Shown here one piece after another: positions 28,901 to 40,400 of a stretch of 64,000 bases of DNA. A program made the translations under genes and the position numbers. Positions within the stretch are counted from its first letter, which is position 1. The number at the start of each line of letters is the position of its first letter. Below the pieces are notes generated by a model, which saw only the letters and a list, made by a program, of their open reading frames with translations, searched no databases and was not told the origin of the DNA. Source of the stretch: Ridgeia piscesae (Eukaryota; Annelida; Polychaeta; Sabellida; Siboglinidae); contig JAODUO010000874.1 in NCBI GenBank assembly GCA_025642075.2, forward strand, positions 106,001 to 170,000, written 5' to 3'.

Positions 28901-30235
28901 TCGACCCAGTGGAAACCAGTTTCCAGCTCAGCCAGATCTCCCTTCTCAAGTGTCTTCTGTAGACATTCCTGTTGATAAACATAATGTGATCCTCAAAGCT
29001 CAGCAAGACAACAGTAAGAAACATGCCTGACATTTCACTTACAGATAAAGGAATAACCTAACTTATCTGATTAATGGTGATTTGGTAACACAACTGGTGC
29101 CAAGTGGAATATGATTGCTGGATGGCTGGAGTACTTAGCCACTGGCAACATTGAATTGAGGTCTGGGCGGCAACTTCCAGAACCGAATCATACCTATCAG
29201 TCAGCATCAGGACACTTAACAGTCAAACCAATGAGACAAGCACTCTCTGGTTGCTCGACCATACAGCACTCATGCCCCACCATGTCTACTCAGACTTGGT
29301 CTATTTCTCTAAGTCTGACTACGAGTAAGACCAAGACTAGAGCCAAGAGTCTTGCCTGGCCTGGCCAAGTCTGTATTGGTAACTGGCAAAATGTCCTACA
29401 GACACATCACGCCAGTCCGCCAAGTCCAAGAGTAACTAGACCAAGTTGACACTTGCAGACAACAGTTTCCGACATAAACACATCAGGTTTACAGTTAATC
29501 TGGGTTTTTGTTGTGCAGCAAGCCAGCAACTGGGTAATCTTCCAGTTAACTGACCTAAATTATTATGGCCTTTCAAAATAGTTTTACCACATTTTTAAAT
29601 GTATATGTTCGGAATGTCATTCTACATCACTTCTGGTACAAAGAAGTCAGATATTAATTTTTTAAATTGTGCTTTAGAGCAATTTAATGCTGTTGAGTCG
29701 ACGTAAATAAGCCGATGCCACAGGGCGCGAGCATGCTATCACGACTGCAAAGGCGATGTGTTGCGATTTGCGAATATGCCCCCAAAACTAAGGCTACATC
29801 ATTCACTTTTATTCTGTATAATGCAGATTTGTTTGTTTTAAGCTTGAACTTATAAAAACAATTGCTAATTGCTTTTTATTTCGACTTCGCAATGCACACG
29901 CAAGACATCGCCTGTGCGGCTCTGATCTGGTCTGTGTAGCAACTGCACCAAATGACTAGTCTTATAATGTGTCTATCATTCTATGCCCAGTCTGTGGTCT
30001 CTGCGTCTGACTACAGTGCCAGCGACCGAGTCTGGGTAAAACCACATATTATCGCCTACAAATTGTCACCAAAGATTATTAATCTTTACGACTTATTTTT
30101 TTGATGCTATTTTTGATACACATGACCGCTCACATGTATGTGATACATAGATACATTTTTGAGAAAATATGTCTCCATACTTACAGCAAAATGTTTCCTC
30201 GCAAAACTGAAATCAAACGTCGTGGGCGCTGCCAT
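11412..30235 (-). CDS. THOC1: THO complex subunit 1 (THOC1/HPR1)
   Basis: Core subunit of nuclear THO/TREX, which couples transcription elongation to mRNP packaging and export and limits R-loops. Nineteen exons in continuous phase, 661 codons (human is about 657): 30185-30235 (ATG), 28895-28968, 28240-28300, 27671-27737, 27076-27194, 26776-26824, 26074-26169, 25352-25437, 24497-24552, 23868-23976, 23000-23131, 21787-21887, 20684-20801, 18772-18875, 18386-18517, 16829-16912, 13382-13538, 12338-12616, 11412-11522 (TGA). Family hallmarks: [119 protein letters not shown]. An acidic linker precedes a C-terminal death domain (about residues 575-655). Exons 7 and 14 end at GC donors. Start chosen because [17 protein letters not shown] is followed directly by GTAAGT. 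Exons 9-18 are interleaved with minisatellites touching splice sites. The gene is tail-to-tail with the kinase and head-to-head with SLC35B3. Confidence 0.95.
11523..12337 (-). other. THOC1 intron 18
   Basis: Runs from a GTCAGT donor (12337) to a gttacag acceptor (11523). Contains a TA run at about 11877-11910 and, directly at the donor, a degenerate array described separately. The rest is AT-rich with nothing recognised. Confidence 0.8.
12215..12337. repeat. Degenerate GACACTAACA array starting at the THOC1 exon 18 donor
   Basis: Units of about 12-20 bp such as atgacactaacaac and atgacactgacaac. On the coding (-) strand these read GTTAGTGTCAT / GTCAGTGTCAT, which resemble the donor GTCAGTCATGTCAT itself. 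The array touches the exon 18 5' splice site. Confidence 0.7.
12702..12754. repeat. Perfect 24-bp inverted repeat with 5-nt loop
   Basis: Left arm 12702-12725 begins aaaattgaaaatg and ends ctgtggat. The loop is tctgt. The right arm 12731-12754 is an exact reverse complement. It lies in THOC1 intron 17, 85 nt upstream (in gene direction) of the exon 18 acceptor at 12617. Confidence 0.95.
13546..16440. repeat. 26-28-bp minisatellite, roughly 100 copies, THOC1 intron 16
   Basis: The unit is ctcatgtcagctacactcat plus acacaagc (variants acaaccc, acatccc, acaccc). The array fills almost all of the intron between exons 16 and 17 and begins 6-8 nt from the exon 17 acceptor (ttttccag, exon from 13538). 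Units between about 15150 and 15800 show many one- or two-base deletions absent from the flanks. Open frames of over 400 codons in this array are by-products of the repeat. Confidence 0.95.
16905..17275. repeat. 20-21-bp minisatellite containing the THOC1 exon 16 acceptor
   Basis: The unit is tacaagaaggttctatagga with small variants, about 18 copies. The exon 16 boundary itself (gcaagaagtttctatagga; on the - strand TCCTATAG|AAACTTCTTG) is the first, slightly divergent copy. The array therefore repeats the 3' splice site and about 12 nt of exon. Confidence 0.88.
17375..18370. repeat. 32-34-bp minisatellite anchored at the THOC1 exon 15 donor
   Basis: At 17375-18090 about 21 near-identical units of tcaagcaggagtcactgtgt plus agagtgttgaatgg. 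At 18100-18370 older, divergent units such as tcaagctgaggccactgaat plus ggtgttgagtgg. The exon 15 donor region (coding strand GTCAGTGGCCTCAGCTTAA) matches the divergent unit, so the array appears to spread from the 5' splice site into the intron. Confidence 0.88.
18880..20320. repeat. 33-43-bp minisatellite with exon 14-derived sequence
   Basis: The unit is cacacactccagttctctct plus cattgtacaacacaagtcactta, about 35 copies, with younger variants (gtccagatctctctcgttg) at 19870-20280. The segment cacacactccagttctct is also exon 14 coding sequence (18841-18858, coding for REENWSVW), and taacacaagtcactta matches the intron just upstream of the acceptor. The unit thus looks like exon and intron pieces joined with the acceptor deleted. 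Confidence 0.88.
20385..20461. repeat. (TA)n microsatellite in THOC1 intron 13
   Basis: Near-pure TA dinucleotide run interrupted by ctgca at about 20403-20408. Confidence 0.95.
20815..21215. repeat. Degenerate 19-20-bp array next to the THOC1 exon 13 acceptor
   Basis: Units such as cagcatgattacacaacaa and caccatgattacacaacaa, about 20 imperfect copies. The array begins some 15 nt upstream (gene direction) of exon 13 but does not include exon sequence. Confidence 0.85.
21216..21786 (-). other. Unique part of THOC1 intron 12
   Basis: No repeat or RNA gene recognised between the 19-20-bp array and the GTAAGT donor of exon 12. Confidence 0.6.
21873..22330. repeat. 56-bp minisatellite duplicating the THOC1 exon 12 acceptor
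   Basis: Period exactly 56: the landmark ctgtagatccagcag recurs at 21873, 21929, 21985, 22041, 22097, 22153, 22209 and 22265, with a divergent copy at 22320. On the coding strand each copy reads GTTGTTGTAG|CTGCTGGATC and carries about 25 nt of exon 12. The exon at 21787-21887 is the last (functional) copy. Confidence 0.93.
22331..22983. repeat. 42-bp minisatellite at the THOC1 exon 11 donor
   Basis: About 15 copies of cagcaactactcctgtgaac plus tactcagagacacgagtggact. It ends about 17 nt from exon 11, whose donor is at 22999. Together with the 56-bp array it makes up nearly all of intron 11. Frames through it stay open because 42 is a multiple of 3, but they are not genes. Confidence 0.93.
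23168..23326. repeat. (TA)n / TATG microsatellite in THOC1 intron 10
   Basis: TA runs interspersed with atgtatgtatgta blocks. It starts about 40 nt upstream (gene direction) of the exon 11 acceptor. Confidence 0.95.
23977..24496 (-). other. THOC1 intron 9
   Basis: Unique AT-rich sequence between exon 9 (donor GTGAGT) and exon 10 (acceptor ttccag). No element recognised. The unique stretch 23332-23867 (rest of intron 10) is likewise plain. Confidence 0.6.
24531..25012. repeat. 60-bp minisatellite duplicating the THOC1 exon 9 acceptor
   Basis: Eight copies with exact 60-bp period. The copy nearest exon 9 contains the real acceptor (coding strand TTATTTCAG|AGTGTGG). Each other copy carries the first 24 nt of the exon and the same intron flank but reads TTATTTGAG|AGTGTGG, a C-to-G change at -3. 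In the exon frame each decoy meets TGA immediately after the 24 nt. Confidence 0.95.
25570..25716. repeat. CCCG/CA-rich microsatellite in THOC1 intron 7
   Basis: Imperfect cccgcccacaca units followed by (CA)n. It lies about 130 nt upstream (gene direction) of exon 8 and does not involve the splice site. Confidence 0.9.
25925..25962. repeat. (TA)n microsatellite in THOC1 intron 7
   Basis: TA run flanked by attaattaa-rich sequence at 25890-25920. Confidence 0.9.
26580..26640. repeat. Short inverted repeat in THOC1 intron 6
   Basis: Arms tggatgggtttgaa and ttcaacccatcca, about 13 bp, separated by about 30 nt. The remainder of introns 3-6 shows nothing recognisable. Confidence 0.5.
28969..30184 (-). 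other. THOC1 intron 1
   Basis: Donor GTAAGT at 30184 and acceptor aacag at 28970-28969. No repeat or RNA gene recognised. The frame at 29111-29449 has no family similarity. Confidence 0.6.
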
Positions 30236-30546
30236 ATTGGAAATATACACATAAAATGATGACGTAGTACGTTTACTGCCACATTTACCGGCTACAGCCA
30301 CAGAATAAAAAAATACATTTTATTCACAACTGATGGGGTAGTGTCACAGTCACAGTCACAGGTAAAGACAAGCACTTTGTGTATCTACCGCAATTGACAC
30401 ATTCGATGACAAGGGATCGATCGAAGTGCATACACTGTCAGTGTCGCTCTCATGCTCAGGCTCTAGCTATGCCTATGGCTCTGGCTCAAGCACTTGTCCA
30501 CACACGATGTCACCTAGTCCTAGAGCTAGGGCTAGGTCCTAGCTAA

Positions 30547-30556
30547 GGGCGGGGCC
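30547..30556. promoter_or_regulatory. GC box in the putative THOC1 promoter
   Basis: GGGCGGGGCC about 310 bp upstream of the THOC1 ATG, within a locally GC-richer stretch (30420-30700) packed with ctagg/cctag words. Its use as an Sp/KLF-type site is inference from the motif and position. Confidence 0.3.
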
Positions 30557-30629
30557 TAGGTTAGACATAGCCTACTAGGCTATGCCTATGGTATGCTTTA
30601 TGGCTGTCACTGTTGTGGGGGTGTGACTA

Positions 30630-30676
30630 GGATGGCCGTAAGCCTGTCCCTGAATCGAGGGGCAGGCTCACGGCCG
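30630..30676. repeat. GC-rich inverted repeat upstream of THOC1
   Basis: ggccgtaagcctgtccc pairs with ggggcaggctcacggcc around a short loop, with one or two bulges. A stable hairpin on either strand about 400 bp upstream of the THOC1 ATG. Confidence 0.7.
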
Positions 30677-30924
30677 TAGAGGGCACAGACTTTGTCACAG
30701 TGTAGCTTGAACCAGGCACCGCAACCCTGGCAAATTTGCTATCCTTTACCGTCCTTGGCTTGGGCTTTGCTCATGCTACTCTTTTGATAAATAAAACTTT
30801 ACACATTAGTCTTAGACTGAATCAAGGACATGGTCATGGAGCGAGCTCAGCATATGGTCATTCTAGTTGTAATAGACTAAAAACGTAAGTTAATAAAATT
30901 CTTGTATGCTCAGTATCCAATCCT

Positions 30925-31110
30925 TAGGATTGCTCAAAGCACTTTACACTTTACTCCCTGGCAGACCTGTTCAATCAAATCTTTCTTGGATTCTCTGGCA
31001 GGCATCCAGCTACACTGCAGTTAATGCACAAAGACTATTCGTACACAAATATCCACCACTGTCTATAGCTAGGTAGTATGTACTCATTCATACAGCTGAG
31101 TGAACTGGAG
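30925..31110. repeat. Dispersed repeat copy A
   Basis: Shares order and wording with 39325-39490: attgctcaaag.gctttac, cactccctggcagac.tgttcaatc, cca-cag and tactcattcata.agctgag. The two copies are in the same orientation and diverged. Family unknown. Confidence 0.65.
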
Positions 31111-32837
31111 CAATGTAAAATGGAAAAAATTGCCCAGGGTTTGAGGGCAGCACAGGATTTGTCCAAAGCGTCTAGCTACTGCAATTCTAAGTAGTATAAT
31201 GGGGACGTTGACGATGGCCTTACTAATATAAACATGTCATTTTCATACAAATGTGGAAAAGATATCCATCTTGTAACTTGTAAGTTATTTCTGCATGTTA
31301 TAAAATAAGTTGTCAGAAAAGTTTGTTTTAACAAAATATTTACTGTTTCAAGCTAGTTTGCATATGAAAAGACACAGCCCTACAATACAGAGCTAACAGT
31401 ATTTACAATTTTATCGATTATAACCATTGAAACACATGATGAATGACACACATGATGTAACTTCCTTGAACAGTCATACTGAAGTACTTAGTGATGGATC
31501 TCACATGATTGAGACAGAATGTTGGAGTGGGACAGACAAACAGTTTCTAACTATACTAAACGAATAGCAATACAAAATAGGCAACAATAATATTATACTG
31601 TAAATACAAAACAGAGACCTAAAATATCATAGATTCAGTATAATGCCAGATAGACAAGACATTAATTCCTGTGTCATAACTACACAAAACACAGTCTTGA
31701 TAAGTTGAGGTTTCAATTTTTTAAATAAACACTGACTACCAGGGTGCCGGACTGCCGGGTCAGAAAAACCAATTACGGGAACAAAAACTCCAATGGTGTC
31801 TAGTTGAGGATAGCAAATGCAACAAACTTCAGGCTCTCAAAAACATGCAATCTGGGATGGTGTTGGTATAAATTTGATTGTGTTGACATTCATGCATTTG
31901 GAAGGGGAGCACATTTATTAAAATGCTTTATATCAACACAGTACATGGGTAAATTGTAAAGTCTTGGAGCCATGTGCCCCCATACCTCTTAATTTTTCTA
32001 ATGTAAAAATAGCATTTAATACATTTGTTTTGTATCAACTTCAAAAAGCAGGAAGGGTTCTCTGCCTGTGCCATAATTATTCTCATATGTGAATATTGAT
32101 CATCAGATGCTGTCAAAGTTACATTGGTTATCTTGAAGCACATATCTCACCTAACTAATGTTGTCAGTATTTGTTTGTCAACTGTCTTGCTACTAAACTA
32201 CAAAAAAGCACCTCATTACCTGCTTTTATTCAATATCTAAGCCATGAAACCATGATCCAGCAAACGTGAACCAATCGTGTCCCAAATGTATAGGCAGTAG
32301 GCTCAACTATTTTGAGATGGGCCCTAGGCATCTGTCCAGTCTTATCCAGCCTGATCCACAAATGCAGTGGTAGACAGAGAACTGGCATACTGCCTTGATA
32401 CTGGTTGCTTCATTAAATAAGAGAAACATGCATCTCGATTCCTTCTTATTGCATACTGTTTGGTACCAAAACATCTAATTTTGATGCATGTTCTTAATCC
32501 TGTAATGTTTTGCGTGGATCTCTGTACAGCCAGGTTAACTACTTTTGGTACTGATAACATGATTACAGTTGTGATGCTGATATTCATTTTATAAGAAATG
32601 CCATGGCTATTATGCAACTTATATATTCTATTATAATATTATAATATTGTTATATATTGCTAACCATAGGTATTTACAACATATTAGTATATGGGTATTT
32701 ACACAAGTCACTGTTCGGAGTCATTACACTTAGTGAATGTACACCTGTACATTATGCTTGCAAGAGTTTTCTAAGCACAGTAACATTTCAATCAGATCAG
32801 TTCAGCTTGATGATGTGTAAACATATGCACCAAGAAA

Positions 32838-32890
32838 TTAAATATATATAGAAACATGATTATTATAATCATGTTTCTATACATATTTAA
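32838..32890. repeat. 25-bp AT-rich hairpin upstream of SLC35B3
   Basis: Inner arms gaaacatgatta / taatcatgtttc with a 3-nt loop. The stem extends outward to 25 bp with one mismatch. Confidence 0.85.
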
Positions 32891-33101
32891 TATTAAATTT
32901 CATAGAAAACCCTTGTGCAAGCATACTGTACAGGTGTAGATTCCCTAATGACTTTGAACAATGACTTGTGTAAATATGTTTTACTTGTATTACTCAGTAA
33001 TCGCTTTCATGACTTTCCAAAGCATCCATCTTGAAACATTTAGCAACTGCTGCTGATCACTGAAATGTATGTCATTTGATATTTCAGGTTGCCATGGTAA
33101 C

Positions 33102-33580
33102 ATGTCATCTGTTGGCGGGCGAGTATCTCGCTTTCCTGGATTGACTCTCCTTGGTCGACGCTGGAACCGAAGTCTGACGTTTGGCAGTCTTGGGAGTATG
33201 CACAGATCCACAGAAATGGAAAAGTCAGCAAACACTAAATCAGTGGCCATAGACTTGGGTGACACTGACAGGTTGTCAGGGGTTACCCCTGAACCGCAGC
33301 CAATCATGATCTTGGGTGCGGACTTGGGAGGGCTGCCTCAATCTGCCCAGTTCCTCATCTGTTGTTCGGGAGTCTTCTTTTTCTATCTAATATATGGCTA
33401 CATTCAGGTAAGTGTAAATTGCATTCCACAACTTTTTTACTGTAGACAGTTAATTTTAGTAGAAAGTAATAATTGTAATGATGATCTCGGCCAGTATATT
33501 CTGAACTGTTATCATTATATAATATGAATATATACATATATGTATATATTATATATATATATATATGGGTGTATATACAC

Positions 33581-33616
<36 letters not shown>

Positions 33617-34380
33617 TATTATATATATATATGTATAATTGTACACACAAAATACAAAATAGTACAACTTTTATTGAGTCAAAGTAAAAAAACATCATTG
33701 TTTCTGGTATAAGTATCTGCCAAGATCTACATTGAACGATAAATAGGCCACACAGTAAAGTGATTGAATTCCATTCTCAAATAGAAATACACTTATACTA
33801 CACAAAGTAATCAACATTTTATGTAAAGTATCAGTATATGTTTATATAAGCTTGCATTTAGGTGTAGTATACATTACACATGTGTTTTGACACATCAAGT
33901 TATCTACAAATGGTGGTGATTGGATAAAGCAGACATTTTACATTTCAGTGAACAAAATACAAATATTACATTTGTCCATCACGGTGGTTACTGTTTTCTC
34001 ACATTGACCCATTAAGCTTAAGTAGTAACTACTAACTACTGGTTAAAGTATCAAACTGTTAATTGAGAGTCATGGTTCAAATTCCCTGTTGTTATTTCAA
34101 AATTTGAGTGATTTCATTTGTTTTCTACACTCTTCTGTTGCAGGAGTTGATATTTAAACTGGAGGGTTTCAAACCCTTTGGTTGGTATCTGACACTTATA
34201 CAGTTTGCCTTCTACACACTGTTTGGTGTCATTGAACTGAATATCAAGACTGGATCAAAAAGAAAGTAAGTTTTCTGAGTCACTGTCTTTGTTTTTAAGT
34301 TTTATTGCTGCAGTATTTTTTTATTTTTGAAAACAATTGTATCAACTGCAAAATTATGTATGTAATGTAGGTATGTGTGT

Positions 34381-34446
<66 letters not shown>

Positions 34447-37400
34447 TGAATAAACTAAATTATAATTTCATAGAAGTTTCTATGTGTTGTTCACCGACAG
34501 GTCAACTTTGACCTTTACCCTCATCATCTGATCTCGACCTTGAACTGAAAATTTTACATCGGAAATGGATTCGACATCCCAGGGGTATTACATATAATTC
34601 TAATACAAGTGGTTCTAAAGTATTTATTTAAGATCTGACCAATGGCCATCTTGGATTTATGCAAATTACCAGAGTTGCCGTTTGGGCAGTCAACCTGAAT
34701 TTGTCCTAGAACCTGAGGAGTCCAAATCAACCAAAATATTTATAGGATAGAACATTTTTAGGTTCACTTTTGACTACATGTGTCCGATGGACAAGTTCAT
34801 AAATTTATCACTATGTGATCAACTTTGGGTGTGTTGAGAGGTCTTTTGGGGGTTTATCTGAATTGTTTTGCCACTCTGATGCACATGTTAGTAATTTCTT
34901 TCAGCAAAAATGTGCCCAGAATGTGCAAAATGTCAATCGAAATGTGATGTTAACAGTAGGATTATTTGGTAAGACGTAACCAAGAGAGAAATCTGCCTTT
35001 AAATGTACTGTTTTGTGGCTTTGAAAACAATCTGGGGATTCTTTTGTTAATAGTATCATGCCACAGTTGGGAAATACTAAAGAAACCGGTAGTAAGCTAA
35101 TACAAAACATATGCATAGGACCATCGTAATATCTGTACTGTGTGACATAAATGATTATCGGTTGGGTGTACAATTGTAGATTTGGCTTCTTCAAACTGTT
35201 GTTTACTCTTGCTTATTGTGCCATGGGTAAGTTAAAAAAATGCACACCAATAACTTTGCTGGGCCATCTGACCAGAAACTGTTTGGCATGGAATTAGAAC
35301 ACAGATCTATGCATGTGCTGGAGTGACAGGAAGCCGACTTTGTTCCCAGAATCCCACTGATGCTGTATGCCTTCCTCGCCCTGCTCACAGTGGCCACAAT
35401 GGGGTTGTCCAACTCTTCCCTTGGTTACCTCAACTACCCCACCCAGGTGATCTTCAAGTGCTGCAAGCTCATTCCTGTCCTCATTGGAGGAATCATCATA
35501 CAAGGTGAACACACTGGACACACTGGACACACTGGACACACTGAACACACTGAGCACACTGAACACACTGGACACTACACAACTGGACACACTGGACACA
35601 CTGGACACACTGGACACACTGACCACGCTGGACACACTGAACACACTGGTCACACTGGACACACTGGACACACTGGACACACTGACACACTGAACACACT
35701 GGACACACTGGACACACTGGACACACAGGACACACTGGACACACTGGACACATTACACACACTGGACACACTGGACACACTACACACACTGGACACACTG
35801 GACACACTGGAAACACAGGACACTCTGGACACATTGGACACAGCTGGACACACTGAACACGCTGGACACGCTGGACACACTGGACACAGTGGACACACTA
35901 CACACACTGGACACACTGGACACACTGAACACACTGCACACACTGGACACACTGGACACTGGACACACTGGACACACTGGACACACTGGACACACTGGAC
36001 ACACTGGACACACTGAACACACTGAACACACTGGACACACTGAACACACTGAACACAGGACACTGGACACACTGAACACATGAACACACTGAACACACTG
36101 GACACACTGGACACACAGAACACGCTGAACACGCTGAACACGCTGAACACACTGGACACTGAACACACTGAACACACTGAACACACTGAACACACTGACA
36201 CACTGGACACGCTGAACACACGGAACACTGGACGCACTGAACACACTGGACACACTGAACACGCTGGACACACTGGACACACTGGACACACTGAACACAC
36301 TGGACACACTGGACCACGATGAACACACTGACACGCTGGACACACTGAACACACTGGACACACTGGACCACGACTGAGCACACTGAACACGCTGGACATG
36401 CTGGACACGCTGGACACGCTGGACACGCTGGACACACTGAACACACTGGACACACTGACCACGCTGAACACACTGAACACACTGAACACACTGGACACAC
36501 TGACCACGATGAACACACTGAACATGCTGGACACACTGGACACACTGGACACACTGGACACACTGGACACACTGGACACACAGAACACGCTGAACACGCT
36601 GAACACACCGAACACACACCGGACACACTGAACACACTGAACACACTGAACTCACTGAACACGTTGAACTCACTGGACACATTGGACACAGAGAACACAC
36701 TGGACACAAGGACACACTGAACACTCTTTCATCAACATTAGTTACTATGTCTGCTTATGCACACACAATCAACCACAATGATGTAATCTCCTCCCAAACA
36801 CCATAGCCTGTACAACATGTATTCATCCATTAAACTCTACACACACAATGAACACACTCCCTTACTGCATACTACAACATAACACACCTGTTTCATTGCA
36901 GTGTTTAAAAGTTATATAACAGATACCATTTTATTTCTATTTAACAGAAACATAGTAACAAATTACGACTCATGGCTCCAACGATAGCAACTTTCTGTAA
37001 GTCTTCATTGGAGTCTCCGTGGTCCTTCTGTGTATTGCACCTGTGTAAAATGTGTCATTAGTTTGTATTTGTACAGTTTGGGAAAATAAATCCACTTCTT
37101 ATCTTATCTTATCATTGGTCGTCCTGCAGAAAACAGTTCTCACTCAGAATGATTGGTTCACTGCAGATAGGCAGATAAGAACCACTGTCTTATGAGTCAT
37201 TAGTGTGTTTTTACATAATTATCTTTTTACACTGCACTTTGAATCTGAGTGAGCACGTCCTAAATTCCACATTTCTTCCGTTCACTCGGCTGTAGAAATG
37301 GGTTCCTGGTATTAGAGTTTAGAAAGTGGTCCAGTGGATATAAGTGAGGGAGTCTGTATAGTGGTTGCGGCTGAGTGAGGTGAAGTCAGATTGGTACTGC

Positions 37401-40400
37401 CGTGTCCAGGTCCGCCAGGGATGAAGTGTGAAGCACCATAAGAGGTGCTAGTGAATAGGGATTGGGATATGCTGCTATGTAAGAACTGCTTCTCCTGTCA
37501 CACAGGGAAGAGGTATGGTGTGACCGATGTGCTGGCCTGTCTGTGCATGAGTGTTGGGCTCATCTTCTTCACACTTGCAGATAGTTCAGTGTCACCGACG
37601 TTTAGTTCATATGGTAAGTTACACCTTACACAACTTTCAGTCAGCTGGCTGTGCCTGCTTGAGTGTTCTACAATGCTGCAGATTAACAAAATGTTCAGAG
37701 TAAACGCCAGATTTGAAAACAATTCCAATAATAATTAGGTAACTTCTATTGCACCTAAATCCTTAGAAAACCAAGCTGAGGCACATCAATACAAAAGGGT
37801 TAATTGATCTCATTGTCAATAAACAATTCCAGTTGTCATCAGATTGATTGATATACGAAAGGGAGCTACGGTGGATAGGCAAGGTTGTACAGGTATGTCT
37901 TTAAATGACGGCGGAATTTAGCAATATTTCTAACTGATTTAACACTAGAAGGAAGCATATTCCAAAGAGTAGGTGCACCAACAGCAAATGCCCTAGTCAC
38001 AATATTAGTATTTATTGACTTTAGAGACAAAAAGGAAATCAGAACTAGATGATCGAAGCTGAATAGGGTTTCTTACAGGAGAAGCAATGAATGTAAATAT
38101 GATGACTGCTTACAGGAAAGTGCCTGATTAGTAACAGTACAGATCTTAAAGTTGATACAATATCGGAAAGGAAGCCAATATTTGGGGACAACCTTTGAAT
38201 AGCCATAGCGATGTCCTTGTGTCTGTGTCTTTGTCTGTGACATGTCTTTGAACTGGTTGCAGGTGTCACCTTGATCTCACTGGCCCTGTGTGCTGATGCT
38301 GTCATAGGAAATGTTCAAGAGAAGACAATGAAACAGTATGCAAGCAGTAACTCAGAAATGGCAAGTTTAACAAGGTTGCCGTCTAGATGGCATGTGAATA
38401 AGGAAGGCTTATCGAGAGTTCACTAAAAATAGTAATTTTATTTCTTATAAAATTGTCCATGAATTAGTATCGTACATAATATTACAGATATTTAAAAAAA
38501 TTAAATGCCACTAAAAATGCTACTAAATAAAATAGATGGTCTCTAAAATTAGCTATATAGAAGCATTACGTTTTAGTTTAATGCCAGAATATTTGCTCTC
38601 CAAGATACATATTTTTGAATAGAAATATGAATGTCTATTTGGCTTTTTATATCAAGCCTGTAGGGTACGGAGACAGAGAAAGTGGCATTGACAGGAAAAC
38701 AACATCAAAAGTTCTACGTTTGTGAGAACAATTTGGTTCAAAGAATCACGAGAACAATAAGGGTGGGCAAAAATGTATGACAGACATATAGGAAGCGGTT
38801 GGGATGGAATACAGGAAGACTGGAGAAGAAGTGAGATGAGTTGGGCCGGCCACTGGGCAAAGATGAATGCAGACAAACTGGCAATGAGACCAGAGGTGGA
38901 AGAACATTAAGGAGGCAGCGTAGGAGAAGGAGGAACATGAAACGATTGGGTAAAGATGAAGGTTGGAGGGAGGGGGCTGCTGAAAGGAATTTGTGGAGAG
39001 ATGGAAGAGAATGAGTGCTTCACCAATACCAAACATGAACACGTCACAGTACGGGGAACAAGAAGGACACATTTGGCTGTTGATAAGTTTGGAGGTTGGC
39101 AATAACTGTAGAAGCAGTCAAATTAAAACGACATTGGGTGAACGTATTGTGGGTTGCCCTGTTGCAGGTGGTTTACTCGTATTCGATCGGCTTTGTCTAC
39201 ATTCTCCTGGGGCAGATAGTGACAGGGCAACTCGTACCAGCCTTCCAGTTCTGCTTGCAGGTAATCCATAGGTCTTATTCCAGTAAATATGTGTGTAAAG
39301 ATAAATTCTTATGTATCACAGTATCCTCACTCACGATTGCTCAAAGTGCTTTACGTGTTACTGTAAGTTCACTCCCTGGCAGACATGTTCAATCGAACAC
39401 CGTCTAGACTGCCCTGGGAAGCTTCCACCCAGACTCTGATTAATGCGTGAACACTGCAAATATCTGCCAGATACTCATTCATATAGCTGAGTTTTTTTGC
39501 TCCTTCATTTATTTACCCGTCCACCCATATTTCTACGGGTTTGTACATAAAGCTATGCATGCAGGTGTGTATTTGTTTGTAGATACGGTGTGTAATTTGT
39601 GTATATACTTATTAAACTTATTATGTGGAAATCAGTTACTAGTGTTGTCTCTCACTATCTCTGTGTTATAGTATCCAATGGAGACCTACGGCTATGTACT
39701 AATATTGTCTCTCACTATCTCTGTGCTATAGTATCCAATGGAGACCTACGGCTATGTACTAGTGTTGTCTCTCACTGTCTCTGTGTTATAGTATCCAATG
39801 GAGACCTACGGCTATGCACTAGTGTTGTCTCTAACTATCTCTGTGTTATAGTATCCAATGGAGACCTATGGCTATGCACTAGTGTTGTCTCTCACTATCT
39901 CTGTGTTATAGTATCCAATGGAGACCTACGGCTATGCCCTAGTGTTGTCTCTCACTATCTCTGTGTTATAGTATCCAATGGAGACCTACGGCTATGCACT
40001 AGTGTTGTCTCTCACTATCTCTGTGTTATAGTATCCAATGGAGACCTACGGCTATGCACTAGTGTTGTCTCTCACTATCTCTGTGTTATAGTATCCAATG
40101 GAGACCTACGGCTATGCCCTAGTGTTGTCTCTCACTATCTCTGTGTTATAGTATCCAATGGTGACCTACGGCTATGCACTAGTGTTGTCTCTCACTATCT
40201 CTGTGTTATAGTATCCAATGGAGACCTACGGCTATGTACTAGTGTTGTTTTCTCACTATCTCTGTGTTATAGTATCCAATGGAGACTACGGCTATTGCAC
40301 ATCCTGTGTTATAGTATCCAATGGAACCTACGGCTATGCACTAGTGTTTCTCTAACTATTCTGTGTATAGTATCCAATGGAGACCAGGCTATGCAACTAG

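Larger units (their letters stand above)
30690..33060. other. Intergenic region between THOC1 and SLC35B3 (head-to-head)
   Basis: No coding exon recognised. Holds a dispersed repeat (about 30925-31110), an AT-rich hairpin (32838-32890) and probably 5' UTR exons of SLC35B3 that cannot be located without transcripts. Confidence 0.5.

Noticed and set aside
34020..34090. tRNA-like stretch (ggttcaaattccc B-box-like word)
   Set aside because: No convincing A box or acceptor stem. It is just upstream of SLC35B3 exon 2 and too weak to call.
35650..36724. Frames of about 300 codons rich in Val-Ser-Cys or Thr-Leu-Asp
   Set aside because: 9-bp array in SLC35B3 intron 3, open on both strands because 9 is a multiple of 3.
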